Source: Dioszegia crocea | Lineage: Eukaryota; Basidiomycota; Tremellomycetes; Tremellales; Bulleribasidiaceae | Direction of reading: 5' to 3' | Length of the DNA stretch: 64,000 nucleotides | NCBI GenBank assembly: GCA_001600615.1 | Contig: BCKK01000008.1 | Coordinates: forward strand, 744,001-808,000 | Shown: one piece after another, positions 21,275 to 32,582 of the stretch | Position numbering within the stretch: the stretch's first letter is position 1 | Layout of the letters: the number at the start of each line of letters is the position of its first letter | The notes under the pieces: model-generated | What the model saw: the letters and a program-made list of their open reading frames with translations, nothing else | Databases searched by the model: none | Told to the model about the DNA's origin: nothing | Made by a program: the position numbers and the translations under genes

Positions 21275-21547
21275 GGTGTTTGTGGCGTGTGATGGGCGGT
21301 ATGCGGTAGATGGGATATGAGACTTTCGATCGTGGAAATGAGGAATGAGTTGTTGGAAAATTTCATTTCTTTGGAAATTTGTGCGAAAGTTACCGAGCTC
21401 TGCGTATCGAGCGATCTCCAAGCGCAACTTGGAATACACAATCACCATCGAGCACTTGACCCTTACTGCCTATGCCCCGCCTCATAACCAGATGATCTAC
21501 AACGTAACATATATTTCTTTGAACCACTTTTACTTTCACGCCCATCC

Positions 21548-24027
21548 CTACTCCATTCCCGCAAAGATGCCTTCACCATGCAACACTCTCAACTCCTCCT
21601 CAATCACCTCAAAACCATTAACATCCACATCTAAATGACCCTCCAAATCCAACCCATGCCTCTGCTCCTCCTCTTCCAGCCTCTCTTCTTCTTCCTCCTC
21701 CCCCTCCTCCCTCTGATGATGCTGATGTTCTCCCTCCTGACCGTCCAAATCGCCCGGAATCATCTGACCACCAGAACCCGCAGCAGCTGCCATCCTCAAC
21801 ATATCCTCATGATCCTCCGTCNCCCCTNCCCCNCCCCCCCCCNCCCCCNCCNCTTCAGCCTGAAGAGCAACCTCATCTGCCTCAGCCTGTACTTGCGCCG
21901 CCGCCTCTTTCATCTGATCGGCATTATGCAGCATTTTCTTCACTTTCCGATTCCGACGACCGTCTTCCGGTCCCACGGCCGCTCGGCGTTTCTTCACCGC
22001 TTCGGCCCCATCACCCCATAATGACGGTGGTCGGATCACACCGAATTTCCGATGATATAACCCGCAAGCTAAACAATCAGCATGGTGTCTCCTACAGTTG
22101 CCTAAAGACTTACCGTTACAGACTCGATAATCTTCCCCACCCAAAATCATCTTTCTCCAAACACTAGTCTCTGTCCGTCCACAAATATCACAACTCCCTG
22201 GACCGCCCTTCTTCAATCTTGACAAAACACTTTCAGTCCATTCATGACTTTGAAAAGCGGGGTCTAGGGGCTGTCCATTCGGACCTAGGAGTGCCGGTCC
22301 GCTTTGGATCCCACTCCCACTCCCACCATCCTCGGCATCATTCAATGTGGATAGATAATCCTCCTCGTCATCACTGGCATTATCGCCAAGTTTGGACCGG
22401 CCCAACCCCCTAATTCGACGTTTCCGAGCCAAGGCCGCGTGGGTTGCACTGGCCGATTGACCCGCTAGTGTCGCGGTGGATATGGGCGAGTCAAGAGGGA
22501 GTGAAGGATAGATGAGAGAGGCATGGTTGTATCGAAGTGGAAAGCTGTTCTTGGGCGGTCGGCCTCGTCGACGTCGAGCAATAGCAGGTGTGGAGAATGC
22601 TATTCCGAGTAGGGTATCGTCAGGATTGGCCTAGAATGTAAGCTCAAGACAACTCGCTATTGAAGTCGAATGCAATTTACCTCAGCCTTCAACCCCCAGA
22701 TATGATTCCCTATATATCCCCTTATAGACTTCAAAACAACCATAATCTTCCCCTTTTCAGCCTCCGACACACCAGCTGCAATCCTCAACAACTCCTCAAC
22801 ACCCTTGGCGACTTGAGCCTCTTCGGCATCCTTCCCCTCTCGCGCACTAATCACCTTTGCCGCCAGTGCGTCCATACCCATCTCCAAGCCCTGTTTCAGG
22901 CCCTCGGCGGCCACTATGGCCTTCTCCAACTCCGCCTGTCCTTGCAGGATATCCGGTGGCAGCATTGATGGCCCATCGTCGAGCACCACATCTCCGCCAT
23001 TGGCCTTGGACATTTCTTTCTCGATACGTGAGATGGCCGCTCGGGTGAGGGCAACCTCGTCCCGTATAGTCTTCTCAATTTCGGCATTGAGAACGACGGC
23101 GACAGCGCTAATGGTAGCCGAAGCCGCTTCGGCTGGGTCGTATGTGAACATGGAGAGTTTAGGCTGGGGAACGATGTGTTCTTTCGCCTCGAGGACTTCT
23201 TCGGGGAAGTTATCGAGCGCCGGATCGATATTTGAATCCACCTGCTTTGTCGTAGGGGTATTCGACTCTTCCCCTATCTGACCCGCGCCGCCGCTCCCTT
23301 CTGCCGCTTCCCCATCATTAGGTACAGTAGCCACCGCTGCCAATTCCCCCAACCTCCCCGTAGTTTCCACCTCCTTCATAAGGCTCTCTACACCTTGCAC
23401 CCACTCATCACCTCCAACACCTTCAAACCCTTCCATGCCCATACCACCCGACATGAGCGCCGCCAAGATATTCCTCTCCTCCCTCTCTCCCCCCGTCCCA
23501 TTCTCCATCTCCTGTTGCGCAACCGCAATCGCCGCCTCCACCTGAGCCTCCACTTCCCGCTGCTGTCGCTCTTCCCTTGCCTTACGTTCCTGCTCCGCCA
23601 ACGCCATATCATTCGCTAATTCAATCTGACCAATCGCTGCCGATAACTCATCATGCTCTGCACTCAATGTAGCAAATGCTTTATTGAGCGCTTTGGTCTT
23701 TTCCGCAGCGCGCGAACGGGATCGCTCAGCCGCTAGCCTATTGGCTTCTTTTCGCTTGAAATCGGCTTCTGTTCCGGCCTTTTTCGGTGCGTTTCGAGCT
23801 CGTTTACGCTTGCGATTGACGTCGACCTCTGCTTCTGCTCCGCCTGCGAGCGTGGGTGGTTCAGAGCCATCGTGTGGTGTGTCGAGGGGATTGGCTAGGG
23901 TAGCGGTGTTCTGCTGGGGGGACTGGCGCAGCGCGGGATCTGCAAGGGTCAGTTTGCGGCCTGTTCAAAGTGATTGTGACCTACCTATAGCTGAGTCGAG
24001 TGTGAGCTGGGCATCTGTCGTGTCCAT
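21548..24027 (-). CDS. Transcription factor combining bZIP, AT-hook and GATA-type zinc finger
   Basis: Exons 24027-23985, 23939-22681, 22630-22114 and 22068-21548 give 779 residues. Residues about 74-120 are a complete bZIP: basic region KRKEANRLAAERSRSR (N-x7-R) and zipper residues L99, L106, L113 and I120 at seven-residue spacing. A helical Ala/Glu-rich middle follows. Residues about 453-462, RRRRGRPPKN, are an AT-hook. Residues about 581-608 form a C-x2-C-x20-C-x2-C finger (CDICGRTETSVWRKM ... CNACGLYHRKFG), the long-loop GATA type; the intron at 22113 splits the CNAC codon. A second coiled coil and an acidic Glu-rich tail end the protein. Six N bases in a C-rich tract (21822-21852) leave a Gly-rich stretch uncertain. 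Target genes unknown. Confidence 0.85.
21822..21852. repeat. Poly-C tract with unresolved bases
   Basis: Six N calls within about 31 nt of nearly pure C on the + strand, inside the last exon of the bZIP-GATA gene. It encodes a glycine-rich stretch on the minus strand. The length is multiple-of-three as written, but it may be wrong. Confidence 0.85.
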
Positions 24028-24331
24028 GATGTGTACCCTGCTTTGGCTGGTATCAATGAGAGTGTCAACAAACAAGGTATGAGAGGGGATGTTAAAGCCA
24101 CGGAGGTGGGGGTATCAAAACTGCCTGGGGGCCACGTGGAAGGATTTCCACTTCCGGCTAAAATAGTCCCCTTATCTGGCCCCTCATCAAGCTGCCCGCA
24201 TCATGTCAAGCGCGTCAGACCACCGCGTCTGTCCATACCATAAATACCTCATCTATACAGCGCGTAGCTAGCTCCAGCCCCGATAGGAAGTCATCAACAT
24301 AGATCAGCCAGAAGAATCCCCTCAAATCGAA
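24028..24331. promoter_or_regulatory. Divergent promoter region, bZIP-GATA gene and Tho1-like gene
   Basis: About 300 bp without exon. Each flanking gene starts at its edge, so it must carry both promoters. No further sites are named. Confidence 0.5.
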
Positions 24332-25332
24332 ATGTCCGCAACCGAAGACCAGCTGTATGTCCTTTCCTCCCCGACTATCTCTTGGCTGACAAGTACTAAC
24401 CCCTCAGCCAAAAGCTCAAGGTAGTCGAGCTAAAGGAGTTACTCGCCAAGCACAGTCTGGTCCAGACTGGCAAGAAGGAAGATCTCATCAAGCGTTTATT
24501 GGAGAATAACGTTAGTATGAATGGCGAGCCAGAGGAAGAATTGGTATGTCCCCTTCCGATTTCCTTGGGCCCGAGACAATGACCTGACGTGCTAGACGGA
24601 ACCACCAGCAACGGGAACTGCGGCAGTATCGGGTGAAGCTTACTCTGCCGCTCCGGCTCCTCCAGCTGGGACTGACGAGGTAAGTACATTTGGCTGAACA
24701 GAATTCCGACACAGCTGACATCGTAGCTGTCCTCTTCTACCGATACCCCCGCCGCCCCTTCCACAGACGCGCCCGCCCTGACGGCCGAACAACAAGCAAT
24801 GAAGGCTCGTGCTGAGCGATTTGGCGTCCCCTTCAACCCCAACCCCACACCCACAACAAAGTCTAAAGCCCCTGCGTCTGCATCAAAGGCTGCGGCAGCA
24901 CCGGCCACTGCGACCCCCGAGACAAAGACCAAATCTGCCGGTCCGATAGATAAGGTCAATCTGGGTATTCCGGATGAAACACTCGCTAAGCGTGCTGCGC
25001 GATTTGGACTGCCGGAGAAGAAGGCAGACGCTCCTGTAGCTGCTGCTGCGCCAGTGTCGGCGGCTGCTGCTAAGCCTAAATCAGCCGCTGCTGAGCCTAC
25101 ACCGTACGTCTCAGCTGCTGGTTCCTAGTTCATGGACCATAGCTGATAACTTCAGTGAACAAGCAGCAAAGAATGCAGAGGATGAGGAGAAGAAGCGCAA
25201 GAGAGCAGAGAAGTTCGGCGTTTCTGCAAAGCCAGCATCAACGGAAGCTGAGCCGGTAAGCTTTGTTTTCTAAGCATTGTTTGAGCTGCGCTGATAAGCT
25301 CTACTTAGGATGCGAAGAAAGCGAAAGTGTAG
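24332..25332 (+). CDS. SAP-domain mRNA-export protein, Tho1/SARNP (CIP29) homologue
   Basis: Exons 24332-24354, 24408-24543, 24596-24679, 24727-25103, 25156-25255 and 25309-25332 give 247 residues. The N-terminus is a SAP helix-turn-helix: QLQKLKVVELKELLAKHSL, TGKKEDLIKRLLENN. The rest is Ala/Pro/Lys-rich with three copies of the short RAxRFG motif (KARAERFGVPF, KRAARFGLPE, KRAEKFGVSA), which in SARNP proteins bind the DEAD-box ATPase DDX39B/Sub2. It ends DAKKAKV, a basic tail. Known role: Tho1/SARNP works with TREX in nuclear mRNP packaging and export. Repeat count and length agree with the family. Confidence 0.88.
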
Positions 25333-25671
25333 GTGAGTTTCCTCTGGTTGTTGAAGAAAAAGTAGAATGTAGCATGGGTGAAGTGTTGTCGGTATAAAAG
25401 GCGTAAACGGGTACAAGGGGAAAGACCAGTAGCGTGTCGGATATATATATATATATATCAAGATCTATCCGTATCAAGCAGCTACCGTTCCGCGGCTACA
25501 GTTGCCATAGCTACAGGTCGCAGCAGTACACCCTGGCAGCAAATGAGTCTGCGGGGCCCCAGCTCGGCCGCTTTCGGCTATACCCGAACTGCCTGAATGG
25601 GCCGAGCGGACGCTGGACGCTTGCCTGGCCACGGGTATCTTCCTTTCATACATCACCTCTCGATTCCTATA
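25333..25671. other. Intergenic, 339 bp, with AT microsatellite
   Basis: Between the Tho1-like gene and the aminopeptidase. Holds an (AT)n run at about 25441-25458 and the aminopeptidase promoter. No exon seen. Confidence 0.6.
25441..25458. repeat. (AT)n microsatellite
   Basis: About nine AT dinucleotides in a row in the gap upstream of the secreted aminopeptidase. Confidence 0.9.
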
Positions 25672-27551
25672 ATGCGCGTCTTAATCCCCGCCCTCTTTGC
25701 CCCTCTGCTGGCCTCAGCATTCCCCACCAAGCCATTTTCGATCCAAAGCGAGATTACCGCCGAGGGATTAGGTGGCAACCGGATCGGCCTTCATGATGAT
25801 GTACCGGGTTTCGATCTGGATTTGAATGAACTCAGGCTGGTACAGTTCTCAGAGGATGAGCCACCAGTGTAAGTCCCCAGCTGTGATGTCCAGTATGCTG
25901 GGAAGTAAGCTGATGCCGATAGGTGGATTACGGAGTTACAGAAGATTGAGGCGAAAGGAAGGGGTAAGAAGTTGATGGATATGTGAGCTGCCCTTTTCTT
26001 AGCATTGCCATAAAGCAGAGTATAGCTGACGAAAGCTAGCACCGACACGCCAACTCTTGGTTTCTCAAACTTCCTCCTCCCTTCTTCGGCAGTAACGAAA
26101 TACACCTACCCCTCCCCCGGGAACTACTCTTCAGAGGTCAAAGCGCTTCAGAAGGGTCTAAGCTTGGACCACATGAAGGATTTCCTTAAAGAGTTCACAT
26201 CGTCAGTTGCCTCTTCCTGTACACACTGCCAGGAAAAGCTGACGTTCAGCTTCCGGACGAGGTATTATCGATCCGAGACGGGTAAACAATCCCAGCAGTT
26301 TTTATTGAAGACGATCAAAGAGGTCAGCTATGGCGTTTATTTCAAGGGGCACCAAAGATCATAGCTTACAGGCGCAGATCTCTCGCGAGAACAAACATAT
26401 CTCAGTTAAAGAATTTGAACACACTTGGGGTCAGAATAGTATTATCGCAAGGTTCCACCCCAAGAGTGATAAGAATGAAAATGAGCCGGTTGTGATTATT
26501 GGAGCACATCAGGATTCTACAAATCAGTGGCCGTTCTTACCTGCACCGTGAGTCTGATTGCCTTTTCTTGGTCTGGATCTTCGCATTCTTTATGGAGGCT
26601 CTTCCTTCTTCCCTCTTCCCTCTTCCCTCTTCCCTTGCCCATCTTCTTCTGTCATGTCTAATACGCATCACGTCTCGCCTGCCTCTTGATTCTACTCCTT
26701 CCGCGTAACTCAATCCCAAGACTCAGAAGCTAATATGTCAGTGGCGCGGATGACGATGGATCAGGAACTACATCCTCCCTCGAAGCTTTCCGCGCTCTAG
26801 TCCACGGAAACTTCACACCTGAGACACCTGTCGAGTTCCACTATTACTCAGCGGAAGAAGGAGGGTTGCTAGGCAGTCAGGCTGTGGCCAAGTCGTACGA
26901 AGATTCAGGCAAGAAGGTCCTTGCGATGCTGCAGATGGACATGACTGGTGAGTTTTACTATTCGTCAGCTGTCCAACACCCTCCCCTGTCTAAACAAAAG
27001 GATGGTAATGGGATGTTCAGCTGATTGCTCCAGCTTGGGTCAAAAAGGGGACCAAAGAGAGCGTGGGGATCATCCAGGACTTTGTGGACCCTGATCTTAC
27101 GGATTTCATCTACAAGACGGTTGAGAAGTACCGTACGTCCAGCTGCCGATATCCTCGCCAGAGGCCGAGTACACGAAGCTGATTCCTTCAGTCGACATTA
27201 GCCCCGTCAAGACCCAGTGTGGATATGCCTGCTCTGACCACGCAAGCTTCAGGAAGGCCGGATACCAATCTGCTTTCGCGTATGTCATCTGTCCCCTCAC
27301 CCAATGCTATACGTGGAGAATGACAACAGCTGACGCCTTTTAGTATTGAGAGCACATTCGAGAACTCTAATCACAACATCCACAGTACCCAGGATACGAC
27401 CGACCACCCTGAGTTCTCTTTTACACACATGCGAGAGTAAGTTCAGCTACACCCTGTGGACTGACTTGAATGGCACATGAGCTGACTGAGCAGATTCTCC
27501 AAGCTCTGCATCGCGTTCGCTATCGAGTTGGCAGGGATTGTCTCTCACTGA
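25672..27551 (+). CDS. Secreted M28 leucine aminopeptidase
   Basis: Ten exons (25672-25868, 25923-25982, 26040-26201, 26250-26322, 26378-26547, 26742-26947, 27034-27132, 27192-27279, 27344-27436, 27494-27551) give 401 residues. It begins with a signal peptide, [18 protein letters not shown], then a propeptide-like stretch. The two-zinc site residues are all there: His in GAHQDS, bridging Asp in [10 protein letters not shown], the catalytic Glu pair in [12 protein letters not shown], Asp in LQMDMT and the last His in [13 protein letters not shown]. The enzyme removes N-terminal residues from extracellular peptides for nutrition. The 194-nt intron after the GAHQDS exon is longer than usual for this window. 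It converges with the Syn8-like gene. Confidence 0.93.
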
Positions 27552-27720
27552 TCGGCCGGACCGAAGGATATACACACGCATATCGAGTTCCCACGAGCTG
27601 GGAAAGTTGGACCAATTGAAGGGGTTGTTGGGCGAAGGTCGGGGGGTAAATTGAGAAGTAGCATCAAATGTAATTGTACAACCTATACTATTCCGCAGAA
27701 CTACAATGTCGCTTTGCTCA

Positions 27721-28849
27721 TCATGTCTTGAAGACGATAATCAACAGTAGCAATATAACAATCAAGGCGACAATAGTAATTGTGCTCCCTGGCAGTGTCA
27801 GCTCGGGTACCTCCCTGATTTGAGACAAAGGTAGCTGAAGAGCTTACCGTACTGCTTTGCTTCCCTCGCGACTTTATCTAACCGTTTCCTTGCGCCTCCT
27901 AATCGCGCAGCCGTCCGATCCATAGCCCCATCTACATCCTCCAAGAGCTCATGGTGTTGTTCTAGCTCAGAACCAATTTGGAGTGAAAGGTGATTTTGAC
28001 GGCCTATGGAGTGTGAGAGCAGGTTGAGCCGGTCGTCTTGGTCTGGAGTGTATCAGCACAGTCTTAGTGTCAAGGTGCCGACTTCCGGCCATTCTTCCGA
28101 TACCGTCATGTATGCACAGAACCCATCCACCTCGTATCGCTCGAGAAGACTCACCCTGCATCACCATCTCTTGACTATCCATAATCTCCCGATCGTCCCG
28201 TTCATCCTCTTCATCTTCGACGTAAGCGTGCGGGAACCCTACCGACGCTGAAGACCGGCCATCCGGATAATCTCTGAAAGGGATATTCGGGTTCGTAGCT
28301 GGCGTAGGCGGTTCAATCTCTACGCGCGGTACAGTTGAGTCCGGGCGAGAGGGGTTTGAGCTGGGTGAAAGGGTAGAAACGAAGAGGGGTTCGGGCGTAA
28401 CAGGAGCGGGTCTATGCAGTCAGTTACTGTCATTCCCGCACGACCTTTTATTTGTCTAAGGCCAAGGCAGAAGTCACAACTCACTTCTTCACTTCTCTTC
28501 TCAACACTTTAGCCTTCTCTCGCCCTACATCGTCCTCCCCAAAAATCTCCACAAGCCTATCGAATGATTCCCCGGCCTCTCTCAATTGTCGCTGCACATC
28601 CCCCTCCTTTCCTTTCCCTCCCTTTCTGGGCGTATCCCTCCCTCCTACATTCAATCCCGATGACTCCAGCTGATATTCATCTTCAAGCTTTGATAGCTCA
28701 TTCTTGATTGCAGTCAGATTGCGGACTATCTGGTTTTGCGAGGAGGCGGATGGCGGGAGTTTGAGCGAGATGACGCGGGAACGTTCGAGTAGGAGGGAAG
28801 AGGTTGATGTGAGGCGTTGAGAGAGGGAGAGTAGGGCTGGGTTGGACAT
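27721..28849 (-). CDS. Qc-SNARE of the Syn8 type, tail-anchored
   Basis: Exons 28849-28485, 28411-28155, 28042-27848 and 27788-27721 give 294 residues. The N-terminal 120 residues are helical (NQIVRNLTAIKNELSKLEDEY). A Pro/Ser-rich linker follows, then the SNARE motif: DRLNLLSHSIGRQNHLSLQIGSELEQHHELLEDVDGAMDRT (in part), with Gln at the zero layer (IGSELEQH region) and RKRLDKVAREAKQ. The protein ends in one membrane anchor, ITIVALIVILLLLIVVF. Syn8/syntaxin-8 proteins act in endosomal and late-Golgi membrane fusion. Linker length and lack of a PX domain fit Syn8 rather than Vam7. Confidence 0.85.
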
Positions 28850-29177
28850 TGTAAGTGGGCAGATATGGGTCGCTGGGTTGTTTGTAGGTGAGGGTGCGAT
28901 GTACAGATGCGGAATATATGCGTTGCTCTTCTTGTTTTGGTGCGCAAAAGAGGTGGGTGATGCAGGTCCGTGCGCACGTATGCGATCGCGAGAAGAGGTG
29001 GCCTGGGACCTTTCTTCGCGGCAGTGGAGATCCTTAGTCGTCACTATTGGGGAACACGGACTTGGAGTGTGGGCCTTGCATCGAGCCCAATCTTGGAAAG
29101 AGTAAAGTAAAAGAAATCGAGGGCATGTTGAGGTCAAAAAGGTTCTTTCGCTCTTTCGGAGGTACAAGGTGTATGTC
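28850..29177. other. Intergenic, 328 bp
   Basis: Upstream of the Syn8-like gene and downstream of the Vma12 stop, both on the minus strand. No exon seen. Confidence 0.6.
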
Positions 29178-30236
29178 TCAAGCGGCCCGCCCCACAGCTC
29201 GCCGTCTGAGTCTGTACTCCTTCTTGAGCTCCTTCTGCTCCTGTGCCCCATCCACACCCAAGCTATCCGCTTCCATATCCCCATCTCCCACACCATCCCC
29301 CTTCTTTTCCATCGCTCCAATCGCAGCACTACCTTTCAACATCTCCCTTGTCAACTTTTTGCCTTCCTCCCTCCCTTTCTTGACCCGGTCACTAAAGATC
29401 CACACTAACACTCCATCCGCAATACCCACTACCACCCCGGCAAGTATAGCAAGTAGCATGGCTGATTCCCGCTTGTAGCCTGCTCCGCCTACTGCCGCTG
29501 CGTAGACTGCGCCCGCCGAGCCGAATATGGAGAAGAGGATATTGAGGACTGTGGAGAGGTTTCGGGTGAGGTTGCGATATTCGCTGCCTAGGGATGGAGG
29601 GGAGGGGGAGAGGTAAGCCGGTAGGAAAGGGTTAGGCTGGGAAGTTAGCTCAAGCGATGAAGCATATTCAAAGTCAGGAGAGTGTTGTTAAGGTTTATAT
29701 ATTGCTAGTGATTGAGGTGGAGATGTACCTTATCTGGGTTCTCGGCTGCTTTCAGACGCGCTAGAACAGCTGGAGGGACGTAGACTTCCGTGCCAGCCAA
29801 CAGCGAGATCAGCGAGTAGTCCATGTAATCTATTTGATCAGCTCTCGAAGCCCCTCGATTCTATGAACGTGGACTCACCTAGACCTTTCCTCTTCAATAC
29901 CACGGGCCCAATATCCGTCGTGGCCCATTTAGACAAGGCTATGAGAACCTCTTCATCGATGGTGGGCGGGGGCGGTATATCGGGATCTGGCGGATTTGAG
30001 ACCTCGCCCTCGGAATCCTTTTTGGAGTCTGATGCTTTGTTCGAAGGCACTGGCGACCCTTCTGTCTTGAGCGCAGCTATCACTTCAGCCTGACGAGTAT
30101 TGTATTCCTCGACATCTTGCTGCGCCTTTCGTAAATCAGCCCGGAGGGTTGTGTCCAACTCATCCTCTAGATCCGCTGCGAGTATCGCGTCGATCTTTCC
30201 GAGGAGATGAGACGGTAGCTTGAGTAGTACGTTCAT
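29178..30236 (-). CDS. V-ATPase assembly factor Vma12/TMEM199
   Basis: Exons 30236-29879, 29829-29729 and 29636-29178 give 305 residues. The cytosolic N-terminal part is helical, then SLISLLAGTEVYVPPAVLARL leads into NPFLPAYLSPSPPSLGSEYRNLTRNLSTVLN and two membrane segments, about VLNILFSIFGSAGAVYAAAV and SAMLLAILAGVVVGIADGVL. This layout and the YRNLTRN block mark the Vma12 family, an ER-resident factor needed to assemble the V0 sector of the vacuolar ATPase. The C-terminal tail is charged and long. It is divergent from otubain. Confidence 0.88.
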
Positions 30237-30555
30237 CCTCACACTAGCACGTGTCGTGGCGGAGATAGATGAGAGTGTATAGTAGCGCAGGTTGTGAGTG
30301 TCGAAGGCAGGATTTTTGGGTGAAGAAGCCTCGTAACCGTGCCTGGGTCGAACTGGATTACGTCACACTCCGCATTCCTTGGCTCGCCTATGTACTGCTT
30401 TGTTCTCCCTTCACTTTCACCTCCATACTCGCCTCTCACAGCTACAGATTATATAGTTGTGCTCTAGCTCAGCGTGATATTCACTCAAGCCTCCGTCGAT
30501 TCTCCGAATTTCAATAAGAACGTACCAACACGGCGCTCTTTAATCGCATCGATAA
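30237..30555. promoter_or_regulatory. Divergent promoter region, Vma12 and otubain
   Basis: A 319-bp gap between two start codons on opposite strands. No exon; must carry both promoters. Confidence 0.5.
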
Positions 30556-32018
30556 ATGATGGCTTCCGCACAGCCCAATCCGACCGAAGGGGACGTAGAG
30601 ATGTCGTCAGCAGCGACCAATCAAGCTGCTCCCCGTGTGATAGATGAGAATACAGATATGTCTACCTTGACAGATCAAGAGATCATGAAGCTGGTGGAAG
30701 GGATGGGACAAGAGGACGTGACGTCAAAAGTGGGTCCGAGCTTTTGATAATCTGTCATAAGCCCCCTTGGAACCTATTGTGAATCTAGCTGAATATCGCA
30801 GCCTCTCATCAGCTTTCCTGTGCCTCTGCTGGTCATCAGGGAAGAGTATCTAAATGGGTCGCCTCAAGTGCTCAAAAAGCTAGATTGGCTGCAGGAACAA
30901 GGATGGGATCAGGTTTGGCGGGCCCGAGGTGATGGAGATTGCTTCTATCGATGTGAGCTTGCGCGCTCTCAACCTGCACCGAAGCTTAGCTGATACGGTC
31001 GGCATTTACGATAGCGTATCTATTACGGATATTGCACGATCCAAACCCCGCACAAGCGGTCGATCAGGCGCTGGCGGCGGTCATGAAGGCTATGCCGGCT
31101 ATGAAGGCCTGTGGGTTTGATATGGAACTTGTGAGTGGACTCGGTCGAGGATACGAGTAGCCGATCTAATATCTGAGGCGGAGGACTTTATCGACCCATT
31201 CCTGGAGATCATCCGGTCGTTCCACGGTAGCAGCACCAAGGAGAAGCCGACTGAGTACACGCTCATACAGTCTCTTCAAGATCCAGAGCGTAGCAACAGC
31301 ATCGTAGTTGTGAGTCATTGAGACTACGCCCACTTCTTCGGTCACCACCGCTCCTGCTTCCTCATTCCGCTCCTTGTCCACCCCTCCAGACCCCCTCTCT
31401 TCTCCTTCTGGGCCTTGCATGCGTGCTGGATGGAAGAGGTAGGATATTACAGGGCGAGAGGTTTTCACAAGAGACGCAGGCACCGGTGTCCTTTCATGAT
31501 TCGACGCTTACAGCTCATATGTATTGACGGTTTACCATGGGGGCTACACCGTAAACCGAGAAACGGCATGCTGACGCTTTAGGCCCTTCGCCTAGTCACC
31601 TCCGCCTACATCCGCACCAACGCCTCCCAATTCACCCCCTTCCTCTTCCACCCAATCACCTTTGAACAGCTGGATGAGAATGAGTTCTGCCGTTCAGAGG
31701 TGGAGCCATGCGGCAAAGAGGCGGATCAAGTTCAGATAACTGCGCTCTCGGAGGCGCTTGGGGTTGGAGTGAGGATTGCGTATCTAGATCGAAGCGACGT
31801 GGAAGGCGGGTCAGGAGGAGCAGGCGGGGAAGTGATCAATTGGGTCGAAAGTGGGGATGTCGGGGACAGACCTCTGACGTTGCTATACAGGTGAGTTCTC
31901 GTCGGCTTGCGCTCGCGAGGGCTAGTGAACCTTGAAGTACAATGCTGACCGACACAGGCCCGGACATTACGATGTAGTTACCAAAGATGTCCTACCGACG
32001 GATGTCCAGGACTTATAA
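30556..32018 (+). CDS. Otubain (OTUB1-like) deubiquitinase, peptidase C65
   Basis: Exons 30556-30729, 30802-30952, 31015-31130, 31178-31309, 31583-31890 and 31958-32018 give 313 residues. The catalytic box is RARGDGDCFYR, with Cys about 105, and the active-site His is in RPGHYD near residue 297. Other family blocks are YLLRILHDPNPAQAVDQ, EDFIDPFLEIIRSFHG, IVVALRLVTSAYIR, CRSEVEPCGKEADQVQITALS and VGVRIAYLDR. Otubains cleave Lys48-linked ubiquitin chains and can also block E2 enzymes. Intron 4 (31310-31582, 273 nt) is about five times the usual length here. Two further ubiquitin-system genes (Ariadne ligase, ataxin-3) lie in the window but not next to it. Confidence 0.93.
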
Positions 32019-32582
32019 TCCTGCGCGAAGAGGTCCTTTTATGAGCCAGCCAGCCGCACCCATACTCGAAACCACCTGTTCCGACTCCCGACGGACAACA
32101 TCGGCAAGAACGTGCACACGCGATCGCGTGTGCTTTGATCTGATTGTATGATGAACAGTGAATGTGACAGGTGTCGCTGCTCGTGGACTGGCTCAACACC
32201 CCACTTATCACTGACCTACCTACCGCCAGACTGACTCAACTAGGGATCCCCAAGTCGTCATCTCCGTTGAACAACGTACCCCTCGAAGTTGAAACGCTTC
32301 CTACCTGGCACAACGCCTAGCGTACTGATCAAGGTATGGTGCTTTCTAGCAGGATGCGCGTGGAGGGGTGTCTGTAAACTTGAAAGGAAGGCTGAAAGGA
32401 GAAGCACGGCCAAGGCGTCGTTCAACCCTCGCTCGCCGGTCATCGGCGCCGGCGCGGTACCTTATCCCTTCGTCTCATTCCAGCTCACCATCAGTGACTC
32501 AGCACTATAATCCTTTCCATCTCAACCTCAACACACACTACACTTTGCTCGACCACTTCATCCTACACACGCACGTCCTCTC
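32019..32582. other. Intergenic, 564 bp
   Basis: Upstream of an orphan gene. The last 100 bp are rich in C and T, as in many highly expressed fungal promoters. No exon seen. Confidence 0.55.

Noticed and set aside
31166..31483. 105-codon minus-strand frame overlapping otubain exon 4 and its long intron
   Set aside because: Half of it is antisense to a conserved catalytic-domain exon and no ATG context or motif supports it.
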